Assembly: GCA_013288685.1 (NCBI GenBank)
Contig: JABDBM010000002.1
Location: 107,220 to 171,219 of the forward strand
DNA length: 64,000 bases
Direction: 5' to 3'
From: Bacteroidota bacterium
Lineage (GTDB): Bacteria; Bacteroidota; Bacteroidia; Sphingobacteriales; Sphingobacteriaceae
Shown: positions 44,896-54,045 of the stretch, piece after piece
Position numbering within the stretch: position 1 is the first letter of the stretch
Layout: each line of letters begins with the position of its first letter
The notes under the pieces: model-generated
Told to the model about the DNA's origin: nothing
Database searches by the model: none
Seen by the model: the letters and a program-made list of their open reading frames with translations, nothing else
Translations under genes and position numbers: made by a program

Positions 44896-46191
44896 ATGAA
44901 AAATCAATTAACCAAACTCAACATATTTTCAATAAAAGGAGTGCAAATGCGCACCTTCCATATTACCTGGCTCATGTTTTTTGTATGCTTTTTTGGATGG
45001 TTCGGCCTTGCGCCGTTAATGCCAACCATAAGGGGCGAACTTCATTTAACCAAGGGGCAGGTGGGCGATATTATTATCGCATCGGTTACTGCAACCATTA
45101 TAGCCCGGTTAATTATAGGGCGACTTTGCGATACCTGGGGTCCCCGTAAAACGGCTATCCGCTTACTGCTGATAGGTTCGTTGCCGGTATTTTTTGTTGG
45201 CCTTGCGCATAGCTATATGACCTTTCTTTTATTCAGGCTGGCGATAGGTGTTATCGGCGCATCGTTTGTGATCACGCAGTTCCACACCTCTATGATGTTT
45301 GCCCCTAAAATAAAGGGCACAGCCAACGCCGTTACCGGCGGCTGGGGAAATCTCGGCGGTGGGGTAACCAATATGGTTATGCCATTAATCTTCGCGGCTA
45401 TTGTGGGCTTCGGCTATACAAAAGGCGAAGCCTGGCGCTATGCCATGATCGTTCCGGGAGTAATGATGTTAATCATTGCTTTTCTTTATTATAAATACAC
45501 AAAAGATACTCCTGATGGTAACTATGACGAAATAGGATATAATAAAGGAAAATCATCAAAAACCGACTGGTCCGTTTTGGCTGACTGGCGCATTTGGGCA
45601 CTTACAGCTGCTTATGCTATGTGCTTTGGCATGGAAATAACCTTCGATAATGTGGCCTCACTGCACTTTGTAGATAATTTTCATCTTAGCCAAAGTGCGG
45701 CAGGCTTTTGGGCCGGTGCTTTTGGTTTTATGAACCTTTTTGCAAGAGCGCTCGGAGGTATTGTATCCGATAAAGTAGGGGGCAAATTTGGCATGAGAGG
45801 CAAAGGTTTGCTACTTGCGGGTGTTTTATTACTCGAGGGCTGCGGACTGATCTTATTTGCACAGTCAGGCAGTTTGATGATTGCAATCATATCCATGCTG
45901 TCTTTTGCCTTATTCCTTAAGATGTCAAACGGCGCTACCTATGGGATTGTGCCCTTTGTAAATACAAAAAATGTAGGGATGGTGAGCGGCATCGTAGGTG
46001 CTGGGGGCAACCTTGGCGGGATGTTGTTTGGCTTCCTGTTCAAATCATCCACCATCACTTATGTGCAGGCCTTTACTTATATCGGCTACGCGGTGATAGC
46101 TGTAGCCTTAATTGTATTGATCACCAGATTCACAAAAGCGGCCGAAGAAACCGAAAGTATTGAAATGGAGCCGGTATTGGCTGGGGCTTAG
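44896..46191 (+). CDS. NarK/NasA-family nitrate/nitrite transporter (MFS)
   Basis: 431 residues with 12 membrane helices. The two nitrate-signature stretches are present: 'GGWGNLGGGVTNMVMPLIF' in the first half and 'GAGGNLGGMLFGFLF' in the second. Conserved Arg in IIARLIIGRLCD and FRLAIGVIG matches the substrate-binding arginines. The N-terminus MKNQLTKLNIFSIKGVQM fits. It brings nitrate across the inner membrane for the reductase encoded next. Confidence 0.94.
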   Translation: MKNQLTKLNIFSIKGVQMRTFHITWLMFFVCFFGWFGLAPLMPTIRGELHLTKGQVGDIIIASVTATIIARLIIGRLCDTWGPRKTAIRLLLIGSLPVFFVGLAHSYMTFLLFRLAIGVIGASFVITQFHTSMMFAPKIKGTANAVTGGWGNLGGGVTNMVMPLIFAAIVGFGYTKGEAWRYAMIVPGVMMLIIAFLYYKYTKDTPDGNYDEIGYNKGKSSKTDWSVLADWRIWALTAAYAMCFGMEITFDNVASLHFVDNFHLSQSAAGFWAGAFGFMNLFARALGGIVSDKVGGKFGMRGKGLLLAGVLLLEGCGLILFAQSGSLMIAIISMLSFALFLKMSNGATYGIVPFVNTKNVGMVSGIVGAGGNLGGMLFGFLFKSSTITYVQAFTYIGYAVIAVALIVLITRFTKAAEETESIEMEPVLAGA

Positions 46192-46212
46192 GCTAATTAA
46201 AAACACAAATAA

Positions 46213-49200
46213 ATGCCCCTAAAAAAGCAGCAAATAAATACATCAACTTCTACCTGCTGTTATTGCGGAGTGGGTTGCGGTGTGCTTGTTCACAAGGATA
46301 AAAGCGGCAATGTTTTGATTGAGGGCGATATGGCGCACCCGGTAAACAAAGGGATGCTTTGTAGCAAAGGTCTTAACCTGCATTACACTGTGAATGATAA
46401 AAGCGACAGGCTGTTATATCCGCAAATGCGATATAACAAAAGCATGCCTATGCAGCGTGTAAGCTGGGACGCCGCCCTTGACCGTAGTGCAGCTGTTTTT
46501 AAAACTTTTATTGATAAATACGGGCCTGACTCGGTGGCGTTTTATGCCTCGGGTCAGTGCCTTACTGAAGAATATTATGTGATCAATAAACTAATGAAAG
46601 GGTTTATTGGTAGCAATAATATCGATACCAACTCGCGCCTATGCATGAGTAGTGCAGTTGCAGCCTATAAAATGGCTCTGGGCGAGGATAGTGTACCTGT
46701 TTGTTACGATGATATTGAACTGGCAGATTGCTTTTATGTAACCGGCGCTAACCCCGCCTGGTGCCATCCTATTTTGTGGAGGCGGGTAGAGGCGCATAAG
46801 GCCGCCAATCCGGATATAAAAATAATCATTGTTGACCCCCGGGTTACCGACAGTTGCGGCATTGCCGATTTGCACCTCCAGCTTAATCCGGGCACCGATA
46901 TTACCCTAAATCATGCCATTGGCCGTGTATTGATAGAAAACGGCGATATTGATTTAGATTTTGTGCCCCACCATGCCGAAGGCTTTGAGCAATACAGCAA
47001 AATAGTATTTCAAAAAAGCCTGGCTGAAGCAGCAGAAATTTGTGGTGTAAATGAGGAAAATATCCGCCTGGCGGCAAAATATATCGCCGAAGCAAAAGGT
47101 TTTATTTCGATGTGGACCATGGGGCTTAATCAAAGTTCGGTTGGTGTAAACAAAAACCTCAGTTTGATCAACCTTAATTTAATCACCGGGCATATTGGCA
47201 AACCTGGTTCGGGCCCCCTATCGTTAACAGGTCAGCCCAACGCCATGGGCGGCCGAGAAGTTGGCGGGCTGGCCAATTTGTTGCCAGCTCATCGCGATTT
47301 AAGCAATCCCCTGCACCGCGCCGAAGTACAAAAGTTTTGGGGTGGAGTAGCCATCAACCCCAAACCCGGATTAACTGCTACTGAAATGTTCGAGGCGTTG
47401 GATAACGGTAGTTTAAAAGCAATATGGATACTTTGCACCAACCCCTTAACCAGCTTGCCTAATGTACGGCTGGCCGAAGCAGCTTTAAAGAAAGCTAAAT
47501 TTGTGGTGGTGCAGGAGATTAGCAATAAGCCCGAAAGCCTGGCTTATGCCGATGTTATATTGCCCGCAGCGGCCTGGGCCGAAAAGGAAGGAACGATGAC
47601 GAATTCTGAACGGCGCATAAGTTACCTTAATAAAATAGTTGAAGCGCCAGGTGAAGCCTTGCCGGATGCCGAGATCATTTGCCGCTTTGCCAAAAAAATG
47701 GGTTACAAGGGGTTTGATTTTGAAAACCCTGCAGCCATTTATGCAGAACACGCCCGCTTAACCACAAAAACCAATATTGATATCAGTGGATTGAGTTATG
47801 CTATCCTCAAGGAAAAAGGAACCGTACAATGGCCCTATACCAGGAAAAAAGCGGAAAGCACCGCGAGGTTATTTACCGACAAGCGTTTTTATACCCCATC
47901 AAAAAAAGCAATTATACATGCTGTTCCTGACGCCAACGGCGGTGAAAAACCAGATAACGATTTTCCATTCATCTTAACCACGGGCCGTATCCGCGATCAG
48001 TGGCATACCATGAGTAAAACCGGGAAGGTAAATAAACTAAACCAGCATTATTCACAATCATTTATAGAAATACATCCGGCGGATGCCACAACACTCGGGA
48101 TATGTGAAGGAGACATTACGGTAATCAATTCCCGGAGGGGCGAGGTGCAGGTGAAAGCCAAAATATCATCCCAAATAAAACAAGGCGTTGTTTTTTTACC
48201 CATGCATTGGGGCAAAATATTGGGCAACGACCTTAACCGCGTAAACAACCTTACATCGGACCGGGTTGACCCCATTTCGAAAGAGCCCGATTTTAAATAC
48301 TGTGCGGTAAGCGTAGTTAAATATAAAAAGCCATTTCAGCGCATCGTTGTAATTGGGGCGGGCGCCGGTGCTTACGGTTTTGTAAAATCGTACCGCGAAA
48401 TTAATCCCGATGACGAAATAACCATCTTCAGCAAAGAAAACTTCCCATTTTATAACCGCGTAATGCTACCGGATTATATCAGCGGCGAGCAAAAATGGGA
48501 ACAACTGGTAAAAATGAGCGATGAGGACGAACCAGGCTACCATATTAGTTTATTGCGCGGCGTAAGTGTTGAGAAAATTGACCGCGCCAATAAACAAGTA
48601 ACCGACTCGCGGGGGATAAAAACCAATTATGATGTTTTATTGATTGCTACCGGCAGCAGGGCCTCCATTCCTAAAAACGTACCAGCACTGCCTGGTATAT
48701 TCAGTATGCGGAGCCGTACAGATGCTGATAATTTTAAAAAACACGTCCCGCTTGACGGGCATGTGGTAATTGTTGGCGGCGGACTGCTTGGCCTCGAGAT
48801 GGCAGCTTCTTTACGGGAAATGGGTATAAAAATCACTATCGTCCAGCGAACATCGAAGTTTTTAAACCGGCAGCTGGATGATTTGGGTAGCAGGTTATTG
48901 CACGAGGAAATGGTTGACCAGGGCTGCGACATTTTTTATGACGATGAAGTGCAATTGTATTACGGACGCTCGAAACTAACTGGCATAGGTTTAAAAAGCG
49001 GTCGTAAAATTAACTGTGATGCCATGATATTGGCTATTGGCACCACACCAAACCTTGAATTGGCCAAAGATTGTGGGCTCGACTGTCGCCGCGGTGTTAC
49101 CGTAAACGAGCGCCTGCAAACCAGTGACCCGGCCATTTATGCTATCGGCGAAATAGCCGAATTTAAAGGCACATTGTATGGTATTACTGCCGCCGCCGAA

Positions 49201-49728
49201 CAACAGGCCCAGGTAGTTGCCAACTACATGAACGGGGATATTGCCAGTTATTATAAAGGCAGTTTGTTTATGAATATCATAAAAATCCATGGTTTTGATC
49301 TTTGCAGTATAGGGATACCCGAATGCCCCGATGAGAAAGATTACGAAGAAGTAGTATTTATTGATAAGGCCAAACGATATTATAAAAAATGCATCATCCA
49401 CCAGGACAGGTTGGTTGGCGCAATACTGATAGGCGACAAAAGTGAGTTCCTTGAATTTAGGGATCTGATTGCCAATAAAACCGAACTAAGTGAAAAGAGA
49501 CTTCAACTGTTACGCAGCGGCAACACGGCCGACCCTGTTTTGGGCAAGTTAGTGTGTAGCTGCAATAACGTGGGGGCCGGGAATATCCACAAGAAAATAG
49601 AATCGGGCTGCGATACCATGCCGGCGTTATGTGCCGCCACCGGTGCGGGCACAGGCTGCGGTTCGTGCAGGCCCGAGGTAAAGCGGTTGCTGGATGAAGC
49701 ATTAAAAAACATGGCTATTGTAAATTAA
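46213..49728 (+). CDS. Single-chain assimilatory nitrate reductase fused to FAD/NAD(P)H oxidoreductase and BFD domains
   Basis: 1171 residues. Residues 1-700 form the Mo-bis-MGD reductase: [4Fe-4S] ligands in CCYCGVGCG (Cys15, 18, 22) and GMLCSKG, then MGLNQSSVGVNKN and the dinucleotide-binding end 'FILTTGRIRDQWHTMSKTG'. From about 710, VVIGAGAGAYGFVKSYRE begins a NirB-like FAD/NAD(P)H domain (VVIVGGGLLGLEMAASL near 855; AIYAIGEIAEF). From about 1111, CSCNNVGAGN and CGSCRPEV give a BFD [2Fe-2S] domain. One protein thus appears to carry the whole path from NAD(P)H to nitrate, which in Klebsiella needs NasC and NasA. It is in the cytoplasm, 21 bases after the transporter. Confidence 0.93.
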   Translation: MPLKKQQINTSTSTCCYCGVGCGVLVHKDKSGNVLIEGDMAHPVNKGMLCSKGLNLHYTVNDKSDRLLYPQMRYNKSMPMQRVSWDAALDRSAAVFKTFIDKYGPDSVAFYASGQCLTEEYYVINKLMKGFIGSNNIDTNSRLCMSSAVAAYKMALGEDSVPVCYDDIELADCFYVTGANPAWCHPILWRRVEAHKAANPDIKIIIVDPRVTDSCGIADLHLQLNPGTDITLNHAIGRVLIENGDIDLDFVPHHAEGFEQYSKIVFQKSLAEAAEICGVNEENIRLAAKYIAEAKGFISMWTMGLNQSSVGVNKNLSLINLNLITGHIGKPGSGPLSLTGQPNAMGGREVGGLANLLPAHRDLSNPLHRAEVQKFWGGVAINPKPGLTATEMFEALDNGSLKAIWILCTNPLTSLPNVRLAEAALKKAKFVVVQEISNKPESLAYADVILPAAAWAEKEGTMTNSERRISYLNKIVEAPGEALPDAEIICRFAKKMGYKGFDFENPAAIYAEHARLTTKTNIDISGLSYAILKEKGTVQWPYTRKKAESTARLFTDKRFYTPSKKAIIHAVPDANGGEKPDNDFPFILTTGRIRDQWHTMSKTGKVNKLNQHYSQSFIEIHPADATTLGICEGDITVINSRRGEVQVKAKISSQIKQGVVFLPMHWGKILGNDLNRVNNLTSDRVDPISKEPDFKYCAVSVVKYKKPFQRIVVIGAGAGAYGFVKSYREINPDDEITIFSKENFPFYNRVMLPDYISGEQKWEQLVKMSDEDEPGYHISLLRGVSVEKIDRANKQVTDSRGIKTNYDVLLIATGSRASIPKNVPALPGIFSMRSRTDADNFKKHVPLDGHVVIVGGGLLGLEMAASLREMGIKITIVQRTSKFLNRQLDDLGSRLLHEEMVDQGCDIFYDDEVQLYYGRSKLTGIGLKSGRKINCDAMILAIGTTPNLELAKDCGLDCRRGVTVNERLQTSDPAIYAIGEIAEFKGTLYGITAAAEQQAQVVANYMNGDIASYYKGSLFMNIIKIHGFDLCSIGIPECPDEKDYEEVVFIDKAKRYYKKCIIHQDRLVGAILIGDKSEFLEFRDLIANKTELSEKRLQLLRSGNTADPVLGKLVCSCNNVGAGNIHKKIESGCDTMPALCAATGAGTGCGSCRPEVKRLLDEALKNMAIVN

Positions 49729-49731
49729 TTT

Positions 49732-51189
49732 ATGGCACAAGGTATAACTCATTTAATTAAAATAAACCTTCCGGGAGGCTTTGTGTCAGCCGGTGATTTG
49801 TATGAAATACTACTGATTGCCGAGAATGCAGGCGCACGGGATATCCGTTTTGGCAACAGGCAGCAACTATATTTCGCAATAGAGGAAAATTGCCTGGAGG
49901 ACCTCGAAAACGAAATGCTCCGGACCGAAATTCAGTACGAAACTGACGCTGATTTGTATCCCAATATTGTAAGTTCTTATGTGGCCGATACTATTTTTAA
50001 CCAGGAAGGCTGGCTGCGCGAGGGTGTTTATAAAGATATTATAGACGCATTTGATTTTCAACCCCGGCTAAAAATCAACGTGGTTGACAATCAGCAATCA
50101 TTTGTTCCATTTTTTAGCGGAAACATCAATTTCATCGCTTCCGATATAAGTAATTATTGGTTTATGCATGTTCGTTTTCCAAAATCAGGAACGCATCACT
50201 GCTGTCCGTCGTTGTTTTATTCGGATGATATCCCATTAATTGCAAAAACTGTTGAGGAAATCATTTTGGAGAATAAAAAACTTTTTTACGATCAGAAAAA
50301 AGCGGATGAACAACTATTTTTTAAAATGCTTGCTAAAAAAGCAAGTGCCGCATCTCAACAATCAAAAGCTGCTTTAAAATTGCCCGATTTTCAGCTTCCC
50401 TATTACGAGGGTTTCAATAAATACAATAACCGTTATTGGTTGGGGATTTACCGCCGTAATGAGCTTTTCCCCCTCGGTTTTTTAAAAGATGTTTGCTTAC
50501 TATGCCTTAAAACAAGGATTGGGCAGATATACACCACACCATGGAAATCAATTATCATTAAGGGTATTGAAACCACCAACCGGAACGAATGGGGTTTGAT
50601 ATTAAGTAAATACCACCTTAATGTAAGGCATGCGGCGAATGAGCTAAACTGGCAGATTGAGGACATTTGCGACGAAGGTTTAGCCTTAAAACAGCAATTA
50701 GTTCGCGAGTTTGAAGAAGCCGATTTGCGCACCTACCAGCTTTGTTTTGCCATTAAAACACAGCCAAAAACGGGGTTGTCAGGATCTATTATCATAAAAA
50801 AGAATAAAGAAGATCTGTACGATTTGTTGCATACCAAAGATTTTAACCCCAACTCGAAAGATTATGTACCTTATTTGCAAGGGGTAACGACAACCGGATT
50901 GAGCAAACATTTGGTCACCCTTTGCAATGATTTTTATAACAAGCAAAGCAACGATATCATAAAAAGCAAAGTCGATTTTAATGAGGAAGCCACAGCTGAA
51001 AGCGCAGAAACAGAAATTTATCAGTGCAACTGCTGTTTAACCCGGTATGATAAAGCTTATGGCGACAGCATTAATGATATTGAAAAAAACGTTGACTTCA
51101 AAACGTTAAGTCATTATAACTGCCCGGTTTGCGACGCGCCAATGGATGATTTTAGTTTGCTAAATGAAAATCTTTACACAAACAATTAA
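49732..51189 (+). CDS. NiR/SiR-like protein without cluster ligands, ending in rubredoxin
   Basis: 485 residues. Two ferredoxin-like half-domains of the nitrite/sulfite reductase family can be read: 'LPGGFVSAGDLYEILLIAEN' with RFGNRQQLYFAI near the N-terminus, and 'FPLGFLKDVCLLCLKTRIGQ' with TTPWKSIIIKGI in the middle. The catalytic C-x5-C / C-x3-C sirohaem signature is absent. The last 50 residues are a rubredoxin: YQCNCCLTRYDKAYGD and NCPVCDAP. It starts three bases after the reductase stop. It is probably an electron-transfer or assembly partner of the nitrate reductase (inference), not a nitrite reductase. Confidence 0.82.
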   Translation: MAQGITHLIKINLPGGFVSAGDLYEILLIAENAGARDIRFGNRQQLYFAIEENCLEDLENEMLRTEIQYETDADLYPNIVSSYVADTIFNQEGWLREGVYKDIIDAFDFQPRLKINVVDNQQSFVPFFSGNINFIASDISNYWFMHVRFPKSGTHHCCPSLFYSDDIPLIAKTVEEIILENKKLFYDQKKADEQLFFKMLAKKASAASQQSKAALKLPDFQLPYYEGFNKYNNRYWLGIYRRNELFPLGFLKDVCLLCLKTRIGQIYTTPWKSIIIKGIETTNRNEWGLILSKYHLNVRHAANELNWQIEDICDEGLALKQQLVREFEEADLRTYQLCFAIKTQPKTGLSGSIIIKKNKEDLYDLLHTKDFNPNSKDYVPYLQGVTTTGLSKHLVTLCNDFYNKQSNDIIKSKVDFNEEATAESAETEIYQCNCCLTRYDKAYGDSINDIEKNVDFKTLSHYNCPVCDAPMDDFSLLNENLYTNN

Positions 51190-51265
51190 ATGGTGAAAAA
51201 TCAAAAATCAGGTGTCTGAATTCAAAAAAAAAAACCCATATTTGCAACCCGGTAAAAAACCGCAT

Positions 51266-51338
51266 GACTTGGTAGCTCAGCCGGTAGAGCAACTGACTCT
51301 TAATCAGTGGGTCGAGAGTTCGATCCTCTCCCAGGTCA
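51266..51338 (+). tRNA. tRNA-Lys (anticodon CTT)
   Basis: The acceptor GACTTGG pairs with CCAGGTC; the D-arm holds AGCTCAGCCGGTAGAGC, the anticodon stem-loop is CTGA-CTCTTAA-TCAG (anticodon CTT, codon AAG) and the T-arm has GTTCGATCC. CCA is not encoded. A CATATTTG box at about 51238-51244 may be its -7 element. Confidence 0.96.
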
Positions 51339-51349
51339 CAACAATTTTA

Positions 51350-51385
51350 AAAACAGCCCTCACGTTATCGTGATGGCTGTTTTTA
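51350..51385 (+). terminator. Terminator of tRNA-Lys
   Basis: AAACAGCCCTCACG (51351-51364) pairs with CGTGATGGCTGTTT (51369-51382) around TTAT with one mismatch and ends in a T-run. The rest of the gap up to 51633 shows no other feature. Confidence 0.8.
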
Positions 51386-51633
51386 TGTTTCGCAAACGCA
51401 AGCCGCTACATGCTTTATATGTCCAATTTCGCGGTATAACAATCCTTTGTTTGTCGCATTTTACTTTGTTTCGCATACAATTGATACTTCTATCAAACAT
51501 AACACAGGATTTAAAATCAGATTTGGTAATATCCAAAATTAAAAGGAAATTGCCCGTAAGGATTTAGCACCCGGCTTTCCTTCGTTTTAAACCAATTTTT
51601 CAACCGGCCCGCACATCCAATTAACATATCTTT

Positions 51634-52908
51634 ATGTCAAACAAAGAAACTATTGATAATAAGCAAGTTAGCATACTATACCGAAACTACGTTTTGGCGG
51701 CGCTTACGCTGGTGTACGTCTTCAATTTTATCGACAGGCAACTCCTTGTTATTTTACAGGAATCGATAAAAAAAGAATTACACCTGTCAGATACCCAGCT
51801 CGGCCTGCTTTCGGGCTTTACATTTGCTATATTTTATGTCACGCTGGGCATTCCGATTGCGCGCATTGCCGATAGAAAGAGCCGCAGGAACACCGTTGCC
51901 ATATCCCTTGGCTTATGGAGCATCATGACGGCCTGCTCGGGCATGGCGCGCAATTTTGTGGCTTTGCTACTGGCCCGCATAGGAGTTGGCGTTGGGGAAG
52001 CAGGCGGAAGTCCCCCGGCACATGCCATGATCTCGGATTATTTCCCACCCCAAAAACGGTCCACGGCGCTATCTATTTATTCGGCGGGGATTTATATGGG
52101 GATATTGATTGGCTTTTTAATGGGCGGCTATTTGAACCAACATTTGGGATGGCGCACCGCATTTTTTGTGGTGGGTACACCCGGCATTGTTTTCGCATTG
52201 CTGTTTTATGTTACGGTAAAAGAGCCACGAAGAGGCGCAACCGATATCGACAACACCGAAACAGCAAACCCGCATACTTTGGGCGAAGTACTGAAAGTGT
52301 TATACTCCAACAAAACCTTTGTTTTTTTGGCGCTGGCATCGGCGCTCAATGTGTTTTGTATCTATGGATTGTTGAATTGGGCACCCTCGTTCCTTAGCAG
52401 GCTTCATGGGATGAAAAGTTCCCAAATCGGCGCTTCACTGGGTTTAATTTATGGCATTGGCGGGGCAATCGGCTCGTTTGCCGGTGGGTTATTGACCGAT
52501 CATTTCGGCAAAAAAGATAAACGCTGGTACCTAAAAATTCCGGCTTATGCTATCCTTATCGGGATTCCATGCGCAGCGGGAGCCATATTTTTGCACGATA
52601 AGTATTTAGCCCTGGCCTGTTTAGGTTTATGCGGATCGCTGCAAAGCGTGTACCTGGGGCCATCGCTTTCGGTAGCACATGGCCTTGTACCGGCATCAAT
52701 GCGGGCGATGACCTCGGCAGTTTTCTTTTTGGTGATTAACCTTGTAGGGTTGGGTTTCGGGCCATTAGTTGTTGGTTTAATAAGCGATTTGCTAAAGCCA
52801 GCCCTGGGTGTCGAATCGTTGCGTTGGGCAATGTCAATTGTAATTGTAATCAGCGCCGCATCGGCAATCTTGTTTTTCAATACGGCTTCAAAAGTGAATA
52901 GACACTAA
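51634..52908 (+). CDS. MFS transporter, spinster-like
   Basis: 424 residues, 12 membrane helices. The N-terminal 'VYVFNFIDRQLLVILQESIK', GLLSGFTFAIFYVTLGIP and the loop motif ARIADRKSRRN match the spinster branch of the major facilitator superfamily; 'RIGVGVGEAGGSPPAHAMIS' is the second signature. Substrates in this branch are lipids, sugars or organic acids and cannot be told here. It stands between tRNA-Lys and the SDR gene. A perfect 27-base inverted repeat follows its stop. Confidence 0.88.
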   Translation: MSNKETIDNKQVSILYRNYVLAALTLVYVFNFIDRQLLVILQESIKKELHLSDTQLGLLSGFTFAIFYVTLGIPIARIADRKSRRNTVAISLGLWSIMTACSGMARNFVALLLARIGVGVGEAGGSPPAHAMISDYFPPQKRSTALSIYSAGIYMGILIGFLMGGYLNQHLGWRTAFFVVGTPGIVFALLFYVTVKEPRRGATDIDNTETANPHTLGEVLKVLYSNKTFVFLALASALNVFCIYGLLNWAPSFLSRLHGMKSSQIGASLGLIYGIGGAIGSFAGGLLTDHFGKKDKRWYLKIPAYAILIGIPCAAGAIFLHDKYLALACLGLCGSLQSVYLGPSLSVAHGLVPASMRAMTSAVFFLVINLVGLGFGPLVVGLISDLLKPALGVESLRWAMSIVIVISAASAILFFNTASKVNRH

Positions 52909-52910
52909 TT

Positions 52911-52978
52911 TCACGAATTAATCGAATTTCACGAATTTTAAATCACAAGATAATTCGTGAAATTCGATTAATTCGTGA
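52911..52978. repeat. Perfect 27-base inverted repeat (CACGAATT family)
   Basis: The arm 52911-52937 (TCACGAATTAATCGAATTTC...) is an exact complement of 52952-52978, with a 14-base loop. The arms are built of repeated TTCACGAATT words, which continue to about 53012. It lies between convergent genes and could terminate both. Confidence 0.8.
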
Positions 52979-53024
52979 TGATTCGTGTTCATTTCAATTC
53001 GTAAAATTCGTGTTCTCAATCATT

Positions 53025-53762
53025 TTATCGCGCCGCTCCGCCATCAATAGTTAAACAAATGCCGCTTACAAACGACGCTTCATCCGATGCCAGGTACAGG
53101 TAGCCGTTGGCAATATCCTCAGGCACTCCCCATTTGCCCAGCGGGATCATCGGAAGTGTTTGATTGCGTACTTCTTCGGGCATCAGGTCCGTCATGGCGG
53201 TGGTGATAAAGCCGGGGGCAATACAGTTGGCGGTAATGCCATAGCGGCCCAGTTCCATGGCCCATACCTTCGTCATCCCAATAATAGCCGATTTAGTGGC
53301 CACGTAATTGGTTTGCCCATAGTTACCGCGAATGGCCACGTTGGACGACGCCGAAACAATGCGGCCATAGTTTTGCTCTTTCATTATCGGCGCCACTGCC
53401 TGCGTGCAATTAAAAACACCGGTAAGGTTTACGCCAATCACATCATCCCACTCCTGTTTGCTCATTTTTAGCAAAGTCCTGTCCTTGGTGATGCCGGCGT
53501 TGTTGATCAGGATATCAATACGGCCAAAATGCGCATGAGCTTCCGCGACCGCCTTTTTTACCTGCTCTTCGTCCGTCACGGATACCTTTTGAAAGAGCAC
53601 CTCGTGTCCGTCCGCTTTTAAGCGCCCGGCTACTTCGGACCCTTTGGACGACACATCCCACAAAATAATTTTCGCACCTTCTTTGGCAAACCGTTCGGTA
53701 GTGGCAAGGCCTATTCCATTGGCGCCCCCGGTAATGAGCGCAACTTTGTCTTTTAGTCGCAT
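53025..53762 (-). CDS. SDR oxidoreductase, FabG / acetoacetyl-CoA reductase-like
   Basis: 245 residues. The Rossmann motif is TGGANGIGLA, NNAG is in ILINNAGITKD, and the active site is Ser in VSASSNVA with YVATK. The C-terminal 'ASDEASFVSGICLTIDGG' is typical. It fits 3-oxoacyl-ACP or acetoacetyl-CoA reductases (NADPH). No fatty-acid synthesis genes flank it, so a role in hydroxyacyl metabolism is equally possible. Confidence 0.88.
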   Translation of the reverse strand: MRLKDKVALITGGANGIGLATTERFAKEGAKIILWDVSSKGSEVAGRLKADGHEVLFQKVSVTDEEQVKKAVAEAHAHFGRIDILINNAGITKDRTLLKMSKQEWDDVIGVNLTGVFNCTQAVAPIMKEQNYGRIVSASSNVAIRGNYGQTNYVATKSAIIGMTKVWAMELGRYGITANCIAPGFITTAMTDLMPEEVRNQTLPMIPLGKWGVPEDIANGYLYLASDEASFVSGICLTIDGGAAR

Positions 53763-53829
53763 ATTGGTATAATTTGGTTGGAGGAAAGATAGGGAAAAAG
53801 TTGGAAAAGTGTGTTAATGCTGCTCTCAT

Positions 53830-53965
53830 AGTTAACTCACCCCGCCGTGCTTCGCCGGCACCCCTCTCTACTGCGTAAAGAGGGGAAGCTGCAGGAGGCC
53901 CCCTTTTCCCCCTCTCTACAACGTAGAGAGGGGTGACGAGCGCAGCGAAGTCGGGGTGAGTCAAC
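53830..53965. repeat. GAGTCAAC / CTCTCTAC palindromic repeat, copy 1
   Basis: Ends are GTTAACTCACCCC and GGGGTGAGTCAAC. Inside are CCTCTCTACTGCGTAAAGAGGGG and CCTCTCTACAACGTAGAGAGGGG, two short palindromes, plus AGCGCAGCGAAG. The same units occur in two to three further copies at 57064-57397. The track ORFs here are artefacts of the repeat. Confidence 0.8.
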
Positions 53966-54045
53966 TAACCGCCATGCATTTACGCATATTTCCCCCTTGC
54001 ACCTTTCAACTAAATCCTTATTTTTGATTAACCAATTAAAACCCA

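Noticed and set aside
49732-51189. Functional ferredoxin-type nitrite or sulfite reductase
   Set aside because: The cysteine signature that holds the cluster and sirohaem is absent, while NirB in the same window has it.
51307-51567. 86-residue ORF starting inside tRNA-Lys
   Set aside because: It overlaps the tRNA 3' half and its terminator hairpin and shows no family resemblance.
53515-53964. 149-residue minus ORF across the SDR start and the repeat
   Set aside because: Half lies in the SDR gene in another frame and half in the CTCTCTAC palindromes.
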